A DNA stretch of 64,000 bases, from contig NC_057796.1 of the NCBI RefSeq assembly GCF_018294505.1, positions 270,140,982-270,204,981 on the forward strand, read 5' to 3'. The DNA is from Triticum aestivum (Eukaryota; Streptophyta; Magnoliopsida; Poales; Poaceae). Below are positions 22,221 to 34,203 of this stretch, in pieces; the first letter of the stretch is position 1; each line of letters starts with the position of its first letter. Below the pieces are notes generated by a model. That model did no database searches. It was not told the origin of the DNA and worked only from the letters and a program-made list of their open reading frames with translations. The position numbers and the translations under genes are program-made.

Positions 22221-22741
22221 TCAATTCTTTTTTGGTGGTGAAGAAGATGATGATGGTGATGAAGAAGAGATCTTGTCCTCGGATTTTGATGGCAGTGGTC
22301 CACCATCATAAGAGGAGGAGTGAGTCTCACGGGTCCTGCAACTAGCAGCCAAACTCATACCTTTAAACCTCGCCTCATATTCAAAGACTTGGTTTTGGAG
22401 ATCATAGATCTGGCTTTGGAGGAAGTTGATTTGCTTGTTGAGGGTGAGGACGATGTCCTTCATGGGCTTGCCATCCACCTTGAGATCACGGGAGAGGTCC
22501 GGGATCATGAGGTGATTGGCGTTGAGTCCACGCTCCACCATCCCCTTGCACCGGAAGACTTCCTGCTCCATAGCTTCAAGCTTGGCCTCCACGGTTCCTG
22601 TCCCCTTGGGTCCTCGCACATCGCGGATGTGCAGCACCCCCTCATGCATCTGGATGGTTTGAGGGTGCTGCACCACCCCCCACGGATATGGGTTGATGAC
22701 GTTCTTGAAGAATTGTCCTTGGAGGAGCTTGAAGCGGCCAT
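22221..22741 (-). pseudogene. Element C post-pol ORF, coiled-coil protein of unknown function
   Basis: The ATG is at 22741-22739 (MAASSSSKDN); one frame change near 22690 leads into the longer frame, which ends at 22221. It encodes about 170 residues. The middle is heptad-rich and helical (for example LEAMEQEVF, LNKQINFLQSQIYDLQNQVFEYEARF), followed by a Ser-rich tail. The same ORF, in the same place after integrase, occurs in D (61263-61775), with stretches such as THEGVLHIRDV / MHEGVLHIRDV in common. In Athila relatives this position can hold an env-like ORF, but I see no signal peptide or membrane segment here. Function unknown. Confidence 0.7.
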
Positions 22742-23011
22742 GGTAGATGGGATCTGACAAAAAACAGCAAGAAAAGAGAACAGAGGATTTCTCCGCGATA
22801 CGGTGGTTAACAGGTTTCGGGAGTATATATAGATTTTTTAGCTTGGGAAACAAGCAAGCTGTAGAAAAACGGAGTCCGGAAGGTTTCCCACGGTACGCTT
22901 CCTAGAAGTTTTTTATTTTCCTATTTTTCTAAATATTCCAAAACTGACAAAAAATATGTTTGCGGATTTTTTGGAGTCCGTTTACTTACCGTATCATGTA
23001 CCTCCTTATTT

Positions 23012-26000
23012 TCATGATGCTAGAGTGTTCTGGAAGGACTCTTTTATGTGTTCTTCCGGTGTCAAAGTTTGGATAATATTACTTTCAACATTAATGGGCG
23101 TACCTAAGATATAATGTTTTATTCATTGCCCATTGACAACCTTCGGGTTAGTACCTTCGGCATTATTTATTTTGATGGCTCTAGACCGATAAACCTCCTC
23201 GATAACATAGGGGCCTTCCCATTTTGAGAGGAGTTTTCCTGCAAAGAATCTGAAACGAGAGTTGTACAAAAGAACATATTCTCCGACTTTAAACTCACGC
23301 TTTTGGATTCTTTTATCATGCCATCTTTTAACCTTTTCTTTGAATAATTGTGCATTTTCATAAGCTTGGGTTCTCCATTCATCTAATGAGCTAATATCAA
23401 ATAACCACTTTTCACCAGCAAGTTTGAAATCATAGTTGAGCTCTTTGATGGCCCAATATGCTTTATGTTCTAACTCAAGAGGCAAATGACAAGCTTTTCC
23501 ATAAACCATTTTATAAGGAGACATACCCATAGGATTTTTGAATGCTGTTCTATAAGCCCAAAGTGCATCATCTAATTTCTTAGACCAATTCTTCCTGGAC
23601 CTATTGACAGTCTTTTGCAAAATTAATTTTATTTCTCTATTGCTAAGTTCAACTTGACCACTAGACTAAGGATGATAAGGTGATGCAATTCTATGGTTAA
23701 CATCATACTTGGCAAGCATTTTACAAAAAGCACCATGAATAAAGTGTGAACCACCATCAGTCATTAATTATCTAGGGACTCCAAACCTTGGGAAAATAAC
23801 TTCCTTCAGCATTTTAATAGAGGTGTTGTGATCAGCACTACTGGTTGGAATTGCTTCTACCCATTTAGTAACATAATAAACAGCAACCAAAATATGTTTA
23901 TACCCATTAGAGGAAGGAAAAGGTCCCATGTAATCAAATCCCCAAACATCAAATGGTTCAACAGCAAGTGAGTAGTTCATAGGCATTTCTTGACGCTTAC
24001 CGATATTACATATTCTTTGACATTCATCACAAGATAAGACAATCTTACGGGCATCCTTGAAGAGAGTAGGCCAATAAAATCCAGATTGCAATACCTTGTG
24101 AGCAGTTCTATCTCCAGCATGATGCCCTCCATAAGCTTCAGAGTGACATTTCCGTAGGATTTGTCCCTGTTCATGCTCAGGTACACAACATCTAATAATA
24201 CCATCTACTCCTTCTTTATAAAGATGTGGGTCATCCCAAAAGTAATGTCTTAAATCATGGAAGAATTTTTCTTTTGTTGGTATGTAATGCTAGGTGGTAA
24301 ATATTTAGCAACAATGTAATTAGCATAGCCAGCATACCAAGGAGTACTATGAGCAACATTTATTGCAGCTAACTGCTCATCAGGAAAACTATCATCAATA
24401 GGTAGTGGGTCATCAAGCACATTTTCAAGCCTAGACAAGTTATCAGCTATAGGGTTCTCAGCTCCTTTTCTATCAGTGATATGTAAATCAAATTCTTGTA
24501 GCAAGAGGACCCATCGAATAAGTCTAGGTTTAGCATCTTTCTTTTCCATAAGATATTTAATAGCAGCATGATCGGTGTGAACAATTACTTTGGAATAAAA
24601 AATATAAGGTCTAAATTTATCACAAGCAAACACTAGTGCTAAGAATTCTTTTTCAGTAGTAGCATAATTTCTTTGAGCGCTGTCTAGAGTTTTACTAGCA
24701 TAATGAATAACATTCAATTTCTTATCAACTCTTTATCCTAGAACAGCACCAACAGCATAATCACTAGCATCACACATAATTTCAAAAGGCAAGTTCCAAT
24801 TAGGTGGTTGAACAATAGGTGCAGAAATTAAGGCTTTCTTGAGTGTTTCAAAGGCTTCTAAACAATCATCATAAAAAACAAAAAGAATATCCTTTTGCAA
24901 GAGACTCGTAAGAGGCCTAGAAATTTAAGAAAAGTCTTTGATAAATCTCTTATAGAAACCAGCATGACCTAAGAAACTACGAATACCTTTTATATCTTTA
25001 GGACATGGCATTTTCTCAATTGCATCAACCTTAGCTTTGTCCACTTCAATACCTCTTTCAGAAATTTTATGACCCAAGACAATGCCTTCATTAACCATAA
25101 AGTGGCACTTCTCCCAATTCAAGACAAGATTTGTTTGTTCACATCTCTGCAAAACTCGATCAAGATTGCTTAAACAATCATCAAAAGACTTCCCATAAAC
25201 AGAGAAGTCATCCATGAAAACCTCAACAATCTTTTCACAAAAGTCAGAGAATATAGCAGTCATACATCTTTGAAAGGTAGCAGGTGCATTGCATAAACCA
25301 AAAGGCATACATCTATAAGCATAAGTTCCAAAGGGACAAGTAAAAGTGGTCTTTTCTTGATCAGGTTGAGAAAAAAGTATTTGTTAAAAATCAGAATAAC
25401 CATCAAGGAAGCAAAAATGTGTGTGCTTAGATAATCTTTCAAGCATTTGATCAATAAAAGGCAGAGGGTAATGATCTTTTCTAGTTGCTTTGTTTAATTT
25501 TCTAAAATCAATTACCATTCTATAGCTTGTAACAATTCTTTTTGGAATAAGTTCATTCTTATCAATAGGAACAACAGTTATACCTCCTTTCTTAGGGACA
25601 CAATGAACAGGACTTACCCATCTACTATCAACTATGGGATATATTATACCTGCTTCAAGAAGTTTTAATATTTCCGTTCTTACCACTTCTTTCATCTTCG
25701 GATTTAACCGGCATTGGTGATCAACAAAGGGTTTAGCATCAGGTTCCATATTAATTTTGTGCTGACATAGAGTGGGACTACTGCCCTTTAAATCATCAAG
25801 AGTATATCCAATAGCAGCTTGGTGCTTCCTTAGAACTTTCAATAATCTTTCTTCTTCATGTTTTGAAAGATTAGCACTAATAATAACATGATATATCTTT
25901 TTTTCATCAAGATAGGCATATTTCAAAGTGTCTGGCAAATGTTTTAATTCAAACACAGGATCACCTTTAGGTGGAGGAGGACCTCCTAGAGTTTCAATAG

Positions 26001-27840
26001 GCAAATTGTGTTTAAGCAGAGGACGTTGTTCAAAGAAAATCTTATCTATTTCATTTCTCTCATGCATATGTAAATCATTTTCATGATCTAGCAAATATTG
26101 TTCTAGTGGATCAATAGGTGGCACAACGATAGAAGCAAGACCAACTTTTTCATCTTTACTAGGCAATTCTTTTTCATGAAGCTTTCTACTAAACTTGGAA
26201 AAATTAAACTCATGAGACTCATCACCAAAACTAACACCGACAGTTTGCTTCTCACAATCTATTTAAGAATTAACGGTGTTCAAAAAAGTCTATCAAAGAT
26301 AATGGGACAAAAGACATCTTGTGGGGAACCAAGAACCAGAAAATCTGTAGGATATTTTATTTTCCCACACAAGACTTCAACATCTCTAACAATCCCAATA
26401 GGTGATATAGTGTCTCTATTAGCAAGTTTAATAGTAACATCTATGTCTTCTATCTCTGCGGGTGCTATGTCATTCATAATTTCTTGATATAAGGTGTAAG
26501 GGATAGCACTCACACTAGCACCTATGTCACATAAACCATGATAACACTGATCTCCTATTTTAACTGAGATGACGGGCATGCCAACAACAGGTCTACGTTT
26601 ATATTTTTATCAGGTTTGGCAATTCTAGCAGCTTCTTCACAGAAGTAAATAGCATGCCCATCCATGTCTTCTTCCAAGAGATCTTTAACCATAGCAATAC
26701 TAGGTTCTACTTTGATTTGTTCATCAGGTTTAGGTGTTCTAATATAGCTTTTGTTAACCACAGTCGAAACTTTAGCATGTTCCTTTATCCTAACAGGAAA
26801 GGTGGTTTCTCAATATAAGGAGAAGGAACAACTAGATCAACATTGTAAAGTATAGTTTCTTCTTTAACTGGTACCGGTTCTTTGATTTCTTCTTTAATAG
26901 GTGGGTGATATTTAAACCACTTCTCTTTAGGGAGATCAACATGAGTAGCAAATGATTCACAGAAGGAAGCTACTACCTCAGAGTCAAGTCCATATTTAGT
27001 GCTAAACTTTTGAAAAGCATCGGTATTCATAAAAGATTTAACACAATCATACTTAAGCTTAATACCCGACTCTTTACCTTCGTCGAGTCCCCAATATTCA
27101 GAGTTGCGCTTAATTCTTTCCAAAACATCCCACCGGAATTCAATAGTCTTCTTCATAAAAGAACCAGCACAAGAAGTATCAAGCATGGTTTGATCATTAC
27201 GAGAAAGCTGAGCATAAAATTTTTGGATAATAATTTTCTTGAGAGCTCATGATTGAGGCATGAATATAACATTGACTTAAGCCTCCCCAGGGCTAGAGTG
27301 ATAATTTCTCCTTCACAAGGCCAAAATTATATATATAATTCCGATCACGATGAACTAGATGCATAGGATAAATTTTTGGGTGGAACTCCAATTTCAGATG
27401 ATTCCAATTCCAAGATCCCAATGCGCTAACGCTTTCTTTAGTTTTCTTGCTTGATTTTTATACGATTTTTTGAGCAACTAGCACGAAATCCATTGCGCGT
27501 TAGCGCATCCGTTTTCTTGCTCTTTCTCCGGGCTTTGACCATGTCTCCCGAACAATTTCAGTACATATGGCGCAAGACGATTCCACATATATATCATCGC
27601 ATAGCCTATACCATGCCAATGCTTTTCCCTTGAAAGATAAAGGGAAAACTTTTTCATAACTTCATCCCTGGGTAAACCTGCAAGCTTGAACAATCCACAA
27701 ATTTGTTCTACATATATCAAGCGCATATCAGGATGTTCGGTTCCATCTCCTGCATAAGGATTAGCTAGCAGTTGTTCTATCATACCCAAAGGAATTTCAT
27801 ATTAAATATTTTCAGTAGGTGTAGTAAGTTGAGGGGTAGC
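23012..27840 (-). pseudogene. Element C gag-pol polyprotein, broken
   Basis: Minus-strand order: gag (27840-26785), protease with DIGAS near 26535-26520, RT (about 26166-24950) with FMDD at 25218-25207, RNase H (24717-24250) and integrase (24204-23012). The integrase catalytic Glu codon is present (23650-23648), but stops lie at 23768-23770 and 23665-23667. A further stop at 23123 cuts the C-terminus, which would otherwise run to 23012. Frame changes separate at least eight blocks. A 174-bp foreign insertion lies in gag at about 27417-27590. The first 23 codons of gag are across element H at 54300-54233. Clearly dead. Confidence 0.92.
27417..27590. repeat. Small 174-bp insertion in gag of element C with internal inverted repeats
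   Basis: Sequence absent from the matching positions of E (near 7470) and D (near 56525). It contains a perfect 12-bp inverted repeat, ATGCGCTAACGC at 27421-27432 and GCGTTAGCGCAT at 27497-27508, with a 64-nt spacer. The motif ggaatcgtct-like sequence occurs both in the insert and in the adjacent gag, so the ends are not a simple target-site duplication. It could be a MITE fragment or filler DNA from repair; I do not recognise a family. Confidence 0.55.
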
Positions 27841-29503
27841 TGTAGGATCTAAAGTATGTCTAGAGGGGGGGGGGTGATTAGACTACTTGACCAAATAAAC
27901 ATCTAGCATTTCCCAATTTTAAGTCTTGGCAGATTTTAGCAACTTTAGAACAAGTCAAGCAATCAACCTACACATGCAAGTCTCAGAGTATAGTAGCAGA
28001 ATGTAAAACATTGCATATGAAGGTAAAGGGAGGAGTTTGGAGGGAGCAAACGCAATGTAGACATGGAGATTTTTTTCCCGTGGTTCCGATAGGTGGTGCT
28101 ATCATACATCCATGTTGATGGAGACTTCAACCCACGAAAGGTAACGGTTGCGCGAGTCCACGGAGGGCTCCACCCATGAAGGGTCCACGAAGAAGCAACC
28201 TTGTCTATCCCACCATGGCCATCGCCCACGAAGGACTTGCCTCACTAGGGTATATCTTCATGAAGTAGGCGATCTCCTTGCCCGTACAAACTCCTTGGTT
28301 CAACTCCACAATCTTGACGGAGGCTCCCAAGTGACACCTAACCAATATAGGAGACACCACTCTCCAAAAGGTAATAGATGGTGTGTTGATGATGAACTCC
28401 TTGCTCTTGTGCTTCAAATGATAGTCTCCCCAACACTCAACTCTCTCTCACAGATTTGGATATGGTGGAAAGATGACTTGAGTGGAAAGCAACTTGGGGA
28501 AGGCTAGAGATCAAGATTCTTGTGGTTGGAATGGAATATCTTGGTCTCAACACATGAATAGGTGGTTCTCTCTCAGAAAATGTATGCTTGAAGTGTAGGC
28601 ACGTTCTGATGGCTCTCCTCACAAATGAAGAGTGGGTGGAGGGGTATATATAGCCTCCACACAAAATCTAACCATTACACACAATTCACCAAACTCGGTG
28701 GGACCGAATCAGAAAACTCGGTCAGACCGATTCAGTTCAAAATGTGAACGTTAGGCTTTTCGTTGGGACCGACATGTCAACTCGGTGGGACCGATGTTAT
28801 TAGGGTTAGGGCATAACGTAATCTCGGTGAGACCGATTACACAAACTCGGTGGGACCGACTTTGGTAATAAGCTAACCAGAGAGTTGGTCAGGCAAACTC
28901 GGTGGGACCGATTCACTCATTTCGGTGAGACAAAAATGTTACGAAGGGGAAACAGAGAGTTTGCGTTGCGAACTTGGTGGGACCAATCGCTCATCTCGGT
29001 TAGACCAAAACGTTACAAAGGGAAACAGAGAGTTTGCAATCCCATCTCGGTGAGACCGAGATCCCTATCGATGAGACCGAAGTGACTAGGGTTTCTGGCA
29101 GTGGCAATGTCAAATGAACTCGGTGGCGCCGGATAGATCAAATCGGTGGGGCTGAGTTTGACTTTTGGTTTGGGACATATGTGGATATGAGAAAGTGGTT
29201 GAGGGTTTGTGGAGCATATCACTAAGCATTTTGATTAAGTAAGCCATTAAGCAACACCTCATCCCCTTTTAATAGTATTGGCTTTCCTATCGACTCAATG
29301 TGATCTTGGATCACTAAACTGAAAATGTAGAGTCTTGAGCTTGAGCCAATGTGTGTCCTTAGCATTTTGAGGGGTACACATTTTTAACCCATGCCATGCC
29401 TATCATCGAACTTCCTGAAATAGTCATCTTGAAGTAGCATTAGTTCAATGAGCTATATGTTGTTAGTAATTACCAAAACCACCCAGGGATAGTTGCACTT
29501 TCA
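27841..29503 (-). repeat. Element H 3' LTR (1663 bp)
   Basis: Minus strand starts TGAAAGTGCAACTATCCC at 29503 and ends ctttagatccTACA at 27841. It contains seven perfect TCGGT-N3-ACCGA palindromes (28695, 28718, 28782, 28823, 28847, 28899, 29047) and several imperfect ones. A run of ten G near 27865-27874 is six G in the other LTR. Confidence 0.92.
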
Positions 29504-29520
29504 ATCTCCCCCTTTTTGGT
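29504..29520 (-). other. Element H polypurine tract
   Basis: The minus strand reads ACCAAAAAGGGGGAGAT directly before the TGAAAG start of the 3' LTR. It fixes the orientation of H. Confidence 0.88.
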
Positions 29521-30048
29521 AATTGATGACAACATATAGATCAAAGCTTCGACAAATGATAATAAGATTGAAATACATTGTCGCTTTGAGAAGTATGTGA
29601 TAAGCAATAGCTCCCCCTAAATTTGTGCATTATTTAATATTTGCTTTTGAATGCAAATGCACAATCGATTAGGATCATGGGTTACTCTTCCATGTCACAT
29701 ACATCTTGGTGGAGCGCTCAAAATGATAGGAATTAAAACATGCACTCATCACCAAGCAAAGTGAATGATCATATAGGGATATAAGAGATAATATCATCCA
29801 AGCCAACATTAAAGTATGATATGGTCAAACACAGGATCATATAAGTATCTCACACGCAGATATAAAGTATCAAATGAGCACACACAAAAGTTCAACCAAA
29901 TAGCAAGAGAGACAAAAAGCAACACTCTCTCTCGAAGCTTATGATCTATACATTTCTCCCCCTTTGGCAACAAGTTACCAAAAAGTTAGAAAATGCATAG
30001 TGTTATGCGTCTCTCAGGCTTGGTCTGGAATCTTTGGTTTCAGTTTTC
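29521..30048 (-). other. Element H 3' non-coding region
   Basis: AT-rich, no coding signal. Another purine-rich minus-strand stretch (tttagggggagc) lies near 29609-29621. Confidence 0.7.
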
Positions 30049-30726
30049 TCAGCACTTGGGCTTCTGCATCTTCTTCTTCAACTTCAGGCACAAGGGCTTG
30101 TTCTTCTCTTCAGCTGGGATATTTCTGGTGCTTCTCTTGGGCTTAGAAGGCTTCTGAGCTTGAGCAGTAGCTTTGGGAGCAGTTTTGGGCTTTGATGGAG
30201 CAGCCCCTGACTTGATTGCATCCCCCATAAGCTTCTGGGACTTGGGTGCTGGTGCATCCTCTTCCACTTCATCTTCATCATCAGATTTTCTCATAGAGGG
30301 ATATCCAAGCACCTTTGCAGTTGTTGTCCTTGCTTTCTTCCTTTTCTTCTGCCCTTCTCCAGCTGCCTCATCATCACTATGTTGTTCAATGGTGAACTTC
30401 ATAGTTTCCTTTGTAGGAACTTTCCTAGGCTTGGACATGGGAACTCTTTTGGCAGGAACCTTCTTGTGCAAACCAGGCTTGGTTGCAGCAGCAGTGCCAT
30501 ATTCCTTCTTCAGCACTTTCTTCTTGGAGCTCACTTCCTCCGAAACAGCCACATAGTCCTCATCCTCAGTATCTGACGTTCTCTTCTTCCTAGATCTGGT
30601 GGCTGCCTTGGGCAAATTACTTGGAGTGCTCATGCTGCCCTCATCATAGCTGCTTGAGGGACTAGTGCCCTCACTCATTTGCACTTGCTCTTCTGATTTG
30701 TTCTGGCTATCACTCTAGTCAGACAT
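30049..30726 (-). pseudogene. Passenger ORF of element H, basic Lys/Ser/Ala-rich protein of unknown function
   Basis: The probable start is the ATG at 30726-30724 (MSD), but codon 4 is TAG (30717-30715). Translation from the next ATG (30684) gives 211 residues. Composition: acidic/Ser patches early, repeated basic clusters (KKVLKK, KKRKKAR, KPKRSTR) and a Lys-rich C-terminal end. It is low complexity and looks like a nuclear or nucleic-acid-binding protein; no catalytic domain is visible. It lies between gag and the 3' LTR, with a TATA box, GC-rich leader and plausible 5'-UTR intron upstream. No homology can be tested here. Confidence 0.6.
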
Positions 30727-30752
30727 CTTTGAAAGCAAACTGACAGCAAACC

Positions 30753-31432
30753 CTGTGAATAGATATAGATGAGGTAGAATAGATGAGCATCACAAAGTGC
30801 AGAGTTTTTGCAAAACAGATGAGTCAAAAACTTAGTTTTAGTTCTCCACAGAAAGCATTTCGGAGCTACCGATTTGTTAAACTCGGTGACACCGAAGCAA
30901 CTTTTATACTCTAAACTAGTGAACTCGGTCAGACCGAGTCACAGTTTGGTGGCTCCGAGATTGCTAGGGTTTCACAGAGAACTGAACTCGGTCGCACCGA
31001 TCTGCAATTTTTGATCAGACCGAAAAGCGCATGTGCAATGGCCTAAACCAAATCGGTGAGACCGATTTCTACAACTCGGTTAGTCCGAGATGAGTTTGGC
31101 GGAAACCTAACCCTAAATTTTCGAATCAAACCTAACCTAAAGGAAGTTTTCTCTGGATAGATTGATTTCATACATGGTAATGATCATGGCAAAGCAATGT
31201 GCTAAGGATCGGAGTAAGGGATTAGCACAAAGGATGGAACTCATACCCTAGTTCGGCGGGAGTTCGCTAGGGCGACAACGGCGGGGCAGAATCCCGTTGA
31301 CGGCGATGGAAAGCAGCGGCGGGAGGTCGCTGGCAATGAGGAGACGATCTGGAGACCCGAGGCGGCAGCAGGACACGCGCGGGCTGAGGGGTTTTGAAGA
31401 AATTTCCAAAATCTCACCCGTGGGTATATATA
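30753..31432 (-). promoter_or_regulatory. Putative promoter, 5' leader and 5'-UTR intron of the passenger gene in H
   Basis: The minus strand has TATATATA at 31432-31425, then a GC-rich leader (about 31400-31247) unlike the AT-rich surroundings. Next come a splice-donor-like AACTAGG|GTATGA (intron from 31246) and an acceptor-like ATTCACAG|GG (intron end 30753), 27 bp before the ATG at 30726. The intron would be 494 bp and contains several TCGGT-N3-ACCGA palindromes. All inferred from motifs. Confidence 0.45.
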
Positions 31433-32481
31433 TCCTGACCCTGTCGGTGTGACCGAGTGGAACAACTCGGTGGCACAGAGATGCAGAATCGCAAGCGGTT
31501 ACTGCAACTCGGTATGACCGAAAAGTTCAAATCGGTTGCACCGAGATTGAAAACCTAGATCAACTTAGTGAACGCGGTGTGATCGAAGTGGGTGGATCGG
31601 TCATACCGAAATGCACAGAGAGGTTTTGGAAGTTTAAGTCTACGACGAATCGGGGACTCCGAGTGCTCCTCACACAGAGTGGTTCGAATCTGACTTGATC
31701 AAACTTTGTGATGTAGCATGAATAGAGTTTGAGACGAGAAAAGCATAGATAGCTAGAGGGGGTTCTTAGGCATCCTTGCCATCCACTTGGCGAAATAGAA
31801 AAAGCCAAACAATCAAAGCAACAAGTGGATGTCCTCGAATGAATAAAATATGCAATCAACATGCTCACACACCAAAATGGCAAATGAAATATGTGACAAA
31901 GCATGCACAAACACTCTAGCATCATCAAGCAATTGGCGATGACTAGTTCATCTATATATGAGTATATTGAGTTAGGAGTCAAATGAGAACATTTGATCAT
32001 AGGTCATACTCATCGTTTAAGCACAAGTGGGGTTACCACTTTTACATAAAGCATTGTTGTGTTCACATCATTAGAGTTGCTTTAGCTCAATTGATTAGAG
32101 TAAAGCTCCCCCTATATGTGATATCCCCCCTAAGAGGGATAACTAACCTTGGGTTTTGTCGATGATGACTTAATGTAGATGTTGAAGATGTGGATGCTCA
32201 ATGTTGATGTAGATCATTTGGAGCAATCCATTGGAGTGTGTTGCACTTTCAATACCTACACGGGTTAGTCCCACAAGGAACAAACAAGGATATCCATAGA
32301 CATAGAGTGATATACACACAAGATGATGTCCATGAAAGCATTAGGTTACCTTGTCCCTTGTCTTACCAACAAGAGGGTTTGTGACTCCTTGAACTAGTGC
32401 AATATGTGGAAGTCGTTTGCACTTGTCCTTGCCAAAATGATATGAGTGAAGTATGTTGGCGAAGTCACCCTCAAGAACTCT
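31433..32481 (-). other. Element H non-coding region between gag and the passenger gene
   Basis: No coding signal. It includes one perfect TCGGT-N3-ACCGA palindrome (31444-31456) and imperfect ones up to about 31670. A 12-bp match to the LTR start (TGAAAGTGCAAC, minus strand) lies at about 32244-32255, isolated from any further LTR similarity. Confidence 0.65.
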
Positions 32482-34203
32482 CTAGTTCTTCTTCTTCGGG
32501 ATCCACATCATCTTGATGGGAATCCTTGGAGTTGTAGTCGTACTTGACGTAGTAGAATTTGATGTAGTCTTGGAACCCACTTGACCAAGGCCTTATGAGC
32601 TTCTTAAAATGCATCAATCTCCTCTTGAATCTTGTCCTTGCCTTTTTGCTTGTGGTCTTGTGGTGGAAGATCATCTTGAGCTTGTGTCCCTTGGAAAGAA
32701 GTAGGATCATACTTCTCTTTTTGAGGAACAAACTTCGTCTTGGGGTATTGATCTTCTTCCCACTCAACTCCATTGGCATTTAACTTTCGTTCAAAACCAA
32801 CACCTTGATTCTTCCGGTGCCTTCCTTGCTTACGTACAATTTCCTCAAATTGCTTACTTTCGGCAAGGCTCTTGTAAACACCTTTCTCTATAATTCCCTT
32901 CAATAAGCTATTTTCTTTCTCAAGTGTAACTTGGCTAAGAGAATCATTAGTGGAATCAAGAGAACTACTAGAAGCAACAACATTGGATTTAGCATGATTA
33001 TTGTTACTACTAGATGAAGAATCTTTCTTGCTCTTGTTGCTAGATTTAACTTGTGGCATGTAAGTAGACAAGAGTAAACGCTTGGCAATGTAAGAAGAAC
33101 TTTTCTTGCGAAGATCATCATTGATTGCTTTTAAGAACCCATGCTCTTGCTCAAGGTTGAGCTTTTCAAAGCGTAGCTTTTCATGAGTCTTTAAAAGTTC
33201 TCGATGATCTTCCAAGGTAGTTTCATGAGCTAACTTAATTAAGAGTGGTTAGTTCTTTAGTTAGACGCTCAATCTCCTTCTTATCATCATCATTCATTTT
33301 ATCTTGATTATCATGATCAATAGCAAGTTCATCATAGTTTTCATCACTAGAGTTGTCAACAAGTAAATCATCATCACCTAGCAAATCATCTTCATCACTA
33401 TTGAAATCAACATACTCGGGGTGTGATACCTTTGGGCCTTTAGCCATGAAGCATCTTCCAATTCCTTCATTTGGTAAGTCAAATATTTCATAGGAGTTGG
33501 TTGACACAAGTGCTAGACCGGCAACACCTTCATCTTGAGTATATTCGGAGTCGGAGTGATAACTTCTTTCGGAGTGATGATCGGAGTTAGAGCCGGATAC
33601 CCATTCACCAACATGAGCTTGATGTCTTCGTTTTGTGCAGCTCCATATGATTTGTCCTGACTTTCCGAATCCTTGCTTCTCTGAGAGGTTCTTCGTTCAT
33701 AACGATCATCTCTACTCCTCCTCTCTCTAGGTGGTGATTCTTCTCTTCTACTTCTCCTTTTGGGTGAATCTTCTCTTCTTTTGTAGGGGGTCATACACTC
33801 ATTGGAGTAGTGTCCGGGTCTTCCACAATTGTAGCAATTACGCTCACGACTCGAAGATCTTTTGTCATTGTAGGACCTTGACTTAGAACTTCTTTCCTTG
33901 CTTCTACTCTTGTAGAACTTGTTGAAATTCTTCACCATTAGGCTCAATTCCTCAATGAAGGTTTCTTTCTCACTTGATGATGTAGGAGCATCACATGAGG
34001 CTTTGTAAGCACCACTTGACTTGTTGTGAAGCTCTTCCTTATCCTTGAGTGACATCTCATCAGCAATAATTCTTCCAATGACCTCCATTGGCTTGAGATC
34101 TTTGTAATTGGGCATCATTTGGATCAATGTGCACACGGTATCATATTTTCCATACAAGGCTCTTAGGATCTTCTTGATGATGAATCTATCGGTGATCTCT
34201 TCA
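32482..34203 (-). pseudogene. Element H gag, copy 1 (C-terminal part)
   Basis: Minus strand. It starts abruptly at 34203 inside the gag core (TDRFIIKKILRALYG region) and ends with the TAG at 32484-32482. It contains the CCHC zinc knuckle (C-x2-C-x4-H-x4-C, about 33838-33796) within an Arg/Ser-rich stretch. A long charged coiled-coil extension follows (about 33500-32900) with ELTKELTTL and NLEQEHGFL. A Lys-rich C-terminus completes it. This long coiled-coil gag tail is typical of the SIRE/Maximus lineage. Frame changes lie near 33510, 33235 and 32600. The region 32616-34203 is present a second time at 41388-42584 plus 51786-52029. Confidence 0.85.

Noticed and set aside
22320..22757. 145-codon plus-strand ORF
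   Set aside because: Shadow of the minus-strand coiled-coil ORF that is conserved in D.
28690..29160. CRISPR-like array of palindromic repeats in the H LTR
   Set aside because: Palindromes are 13 bp, irregularly spaced and degenerate, and lie in a plant LTR; there are no uniform spacers and no cas genes.
30173..30556. 127-codon plus-strand ORF opposite the H passenger gene
   Set aside because: Low-complexity Leu/Ser/Phe-rich reverse of a Lys/Glu/Ser-rich frame; typical shadow.
32244..32255. TGAAAGTGCAAC inside H as the start of another LTR
   Set aside because: Only 12 bp match the H LTR start; the following sequence does not match, so no extra LTR is present.
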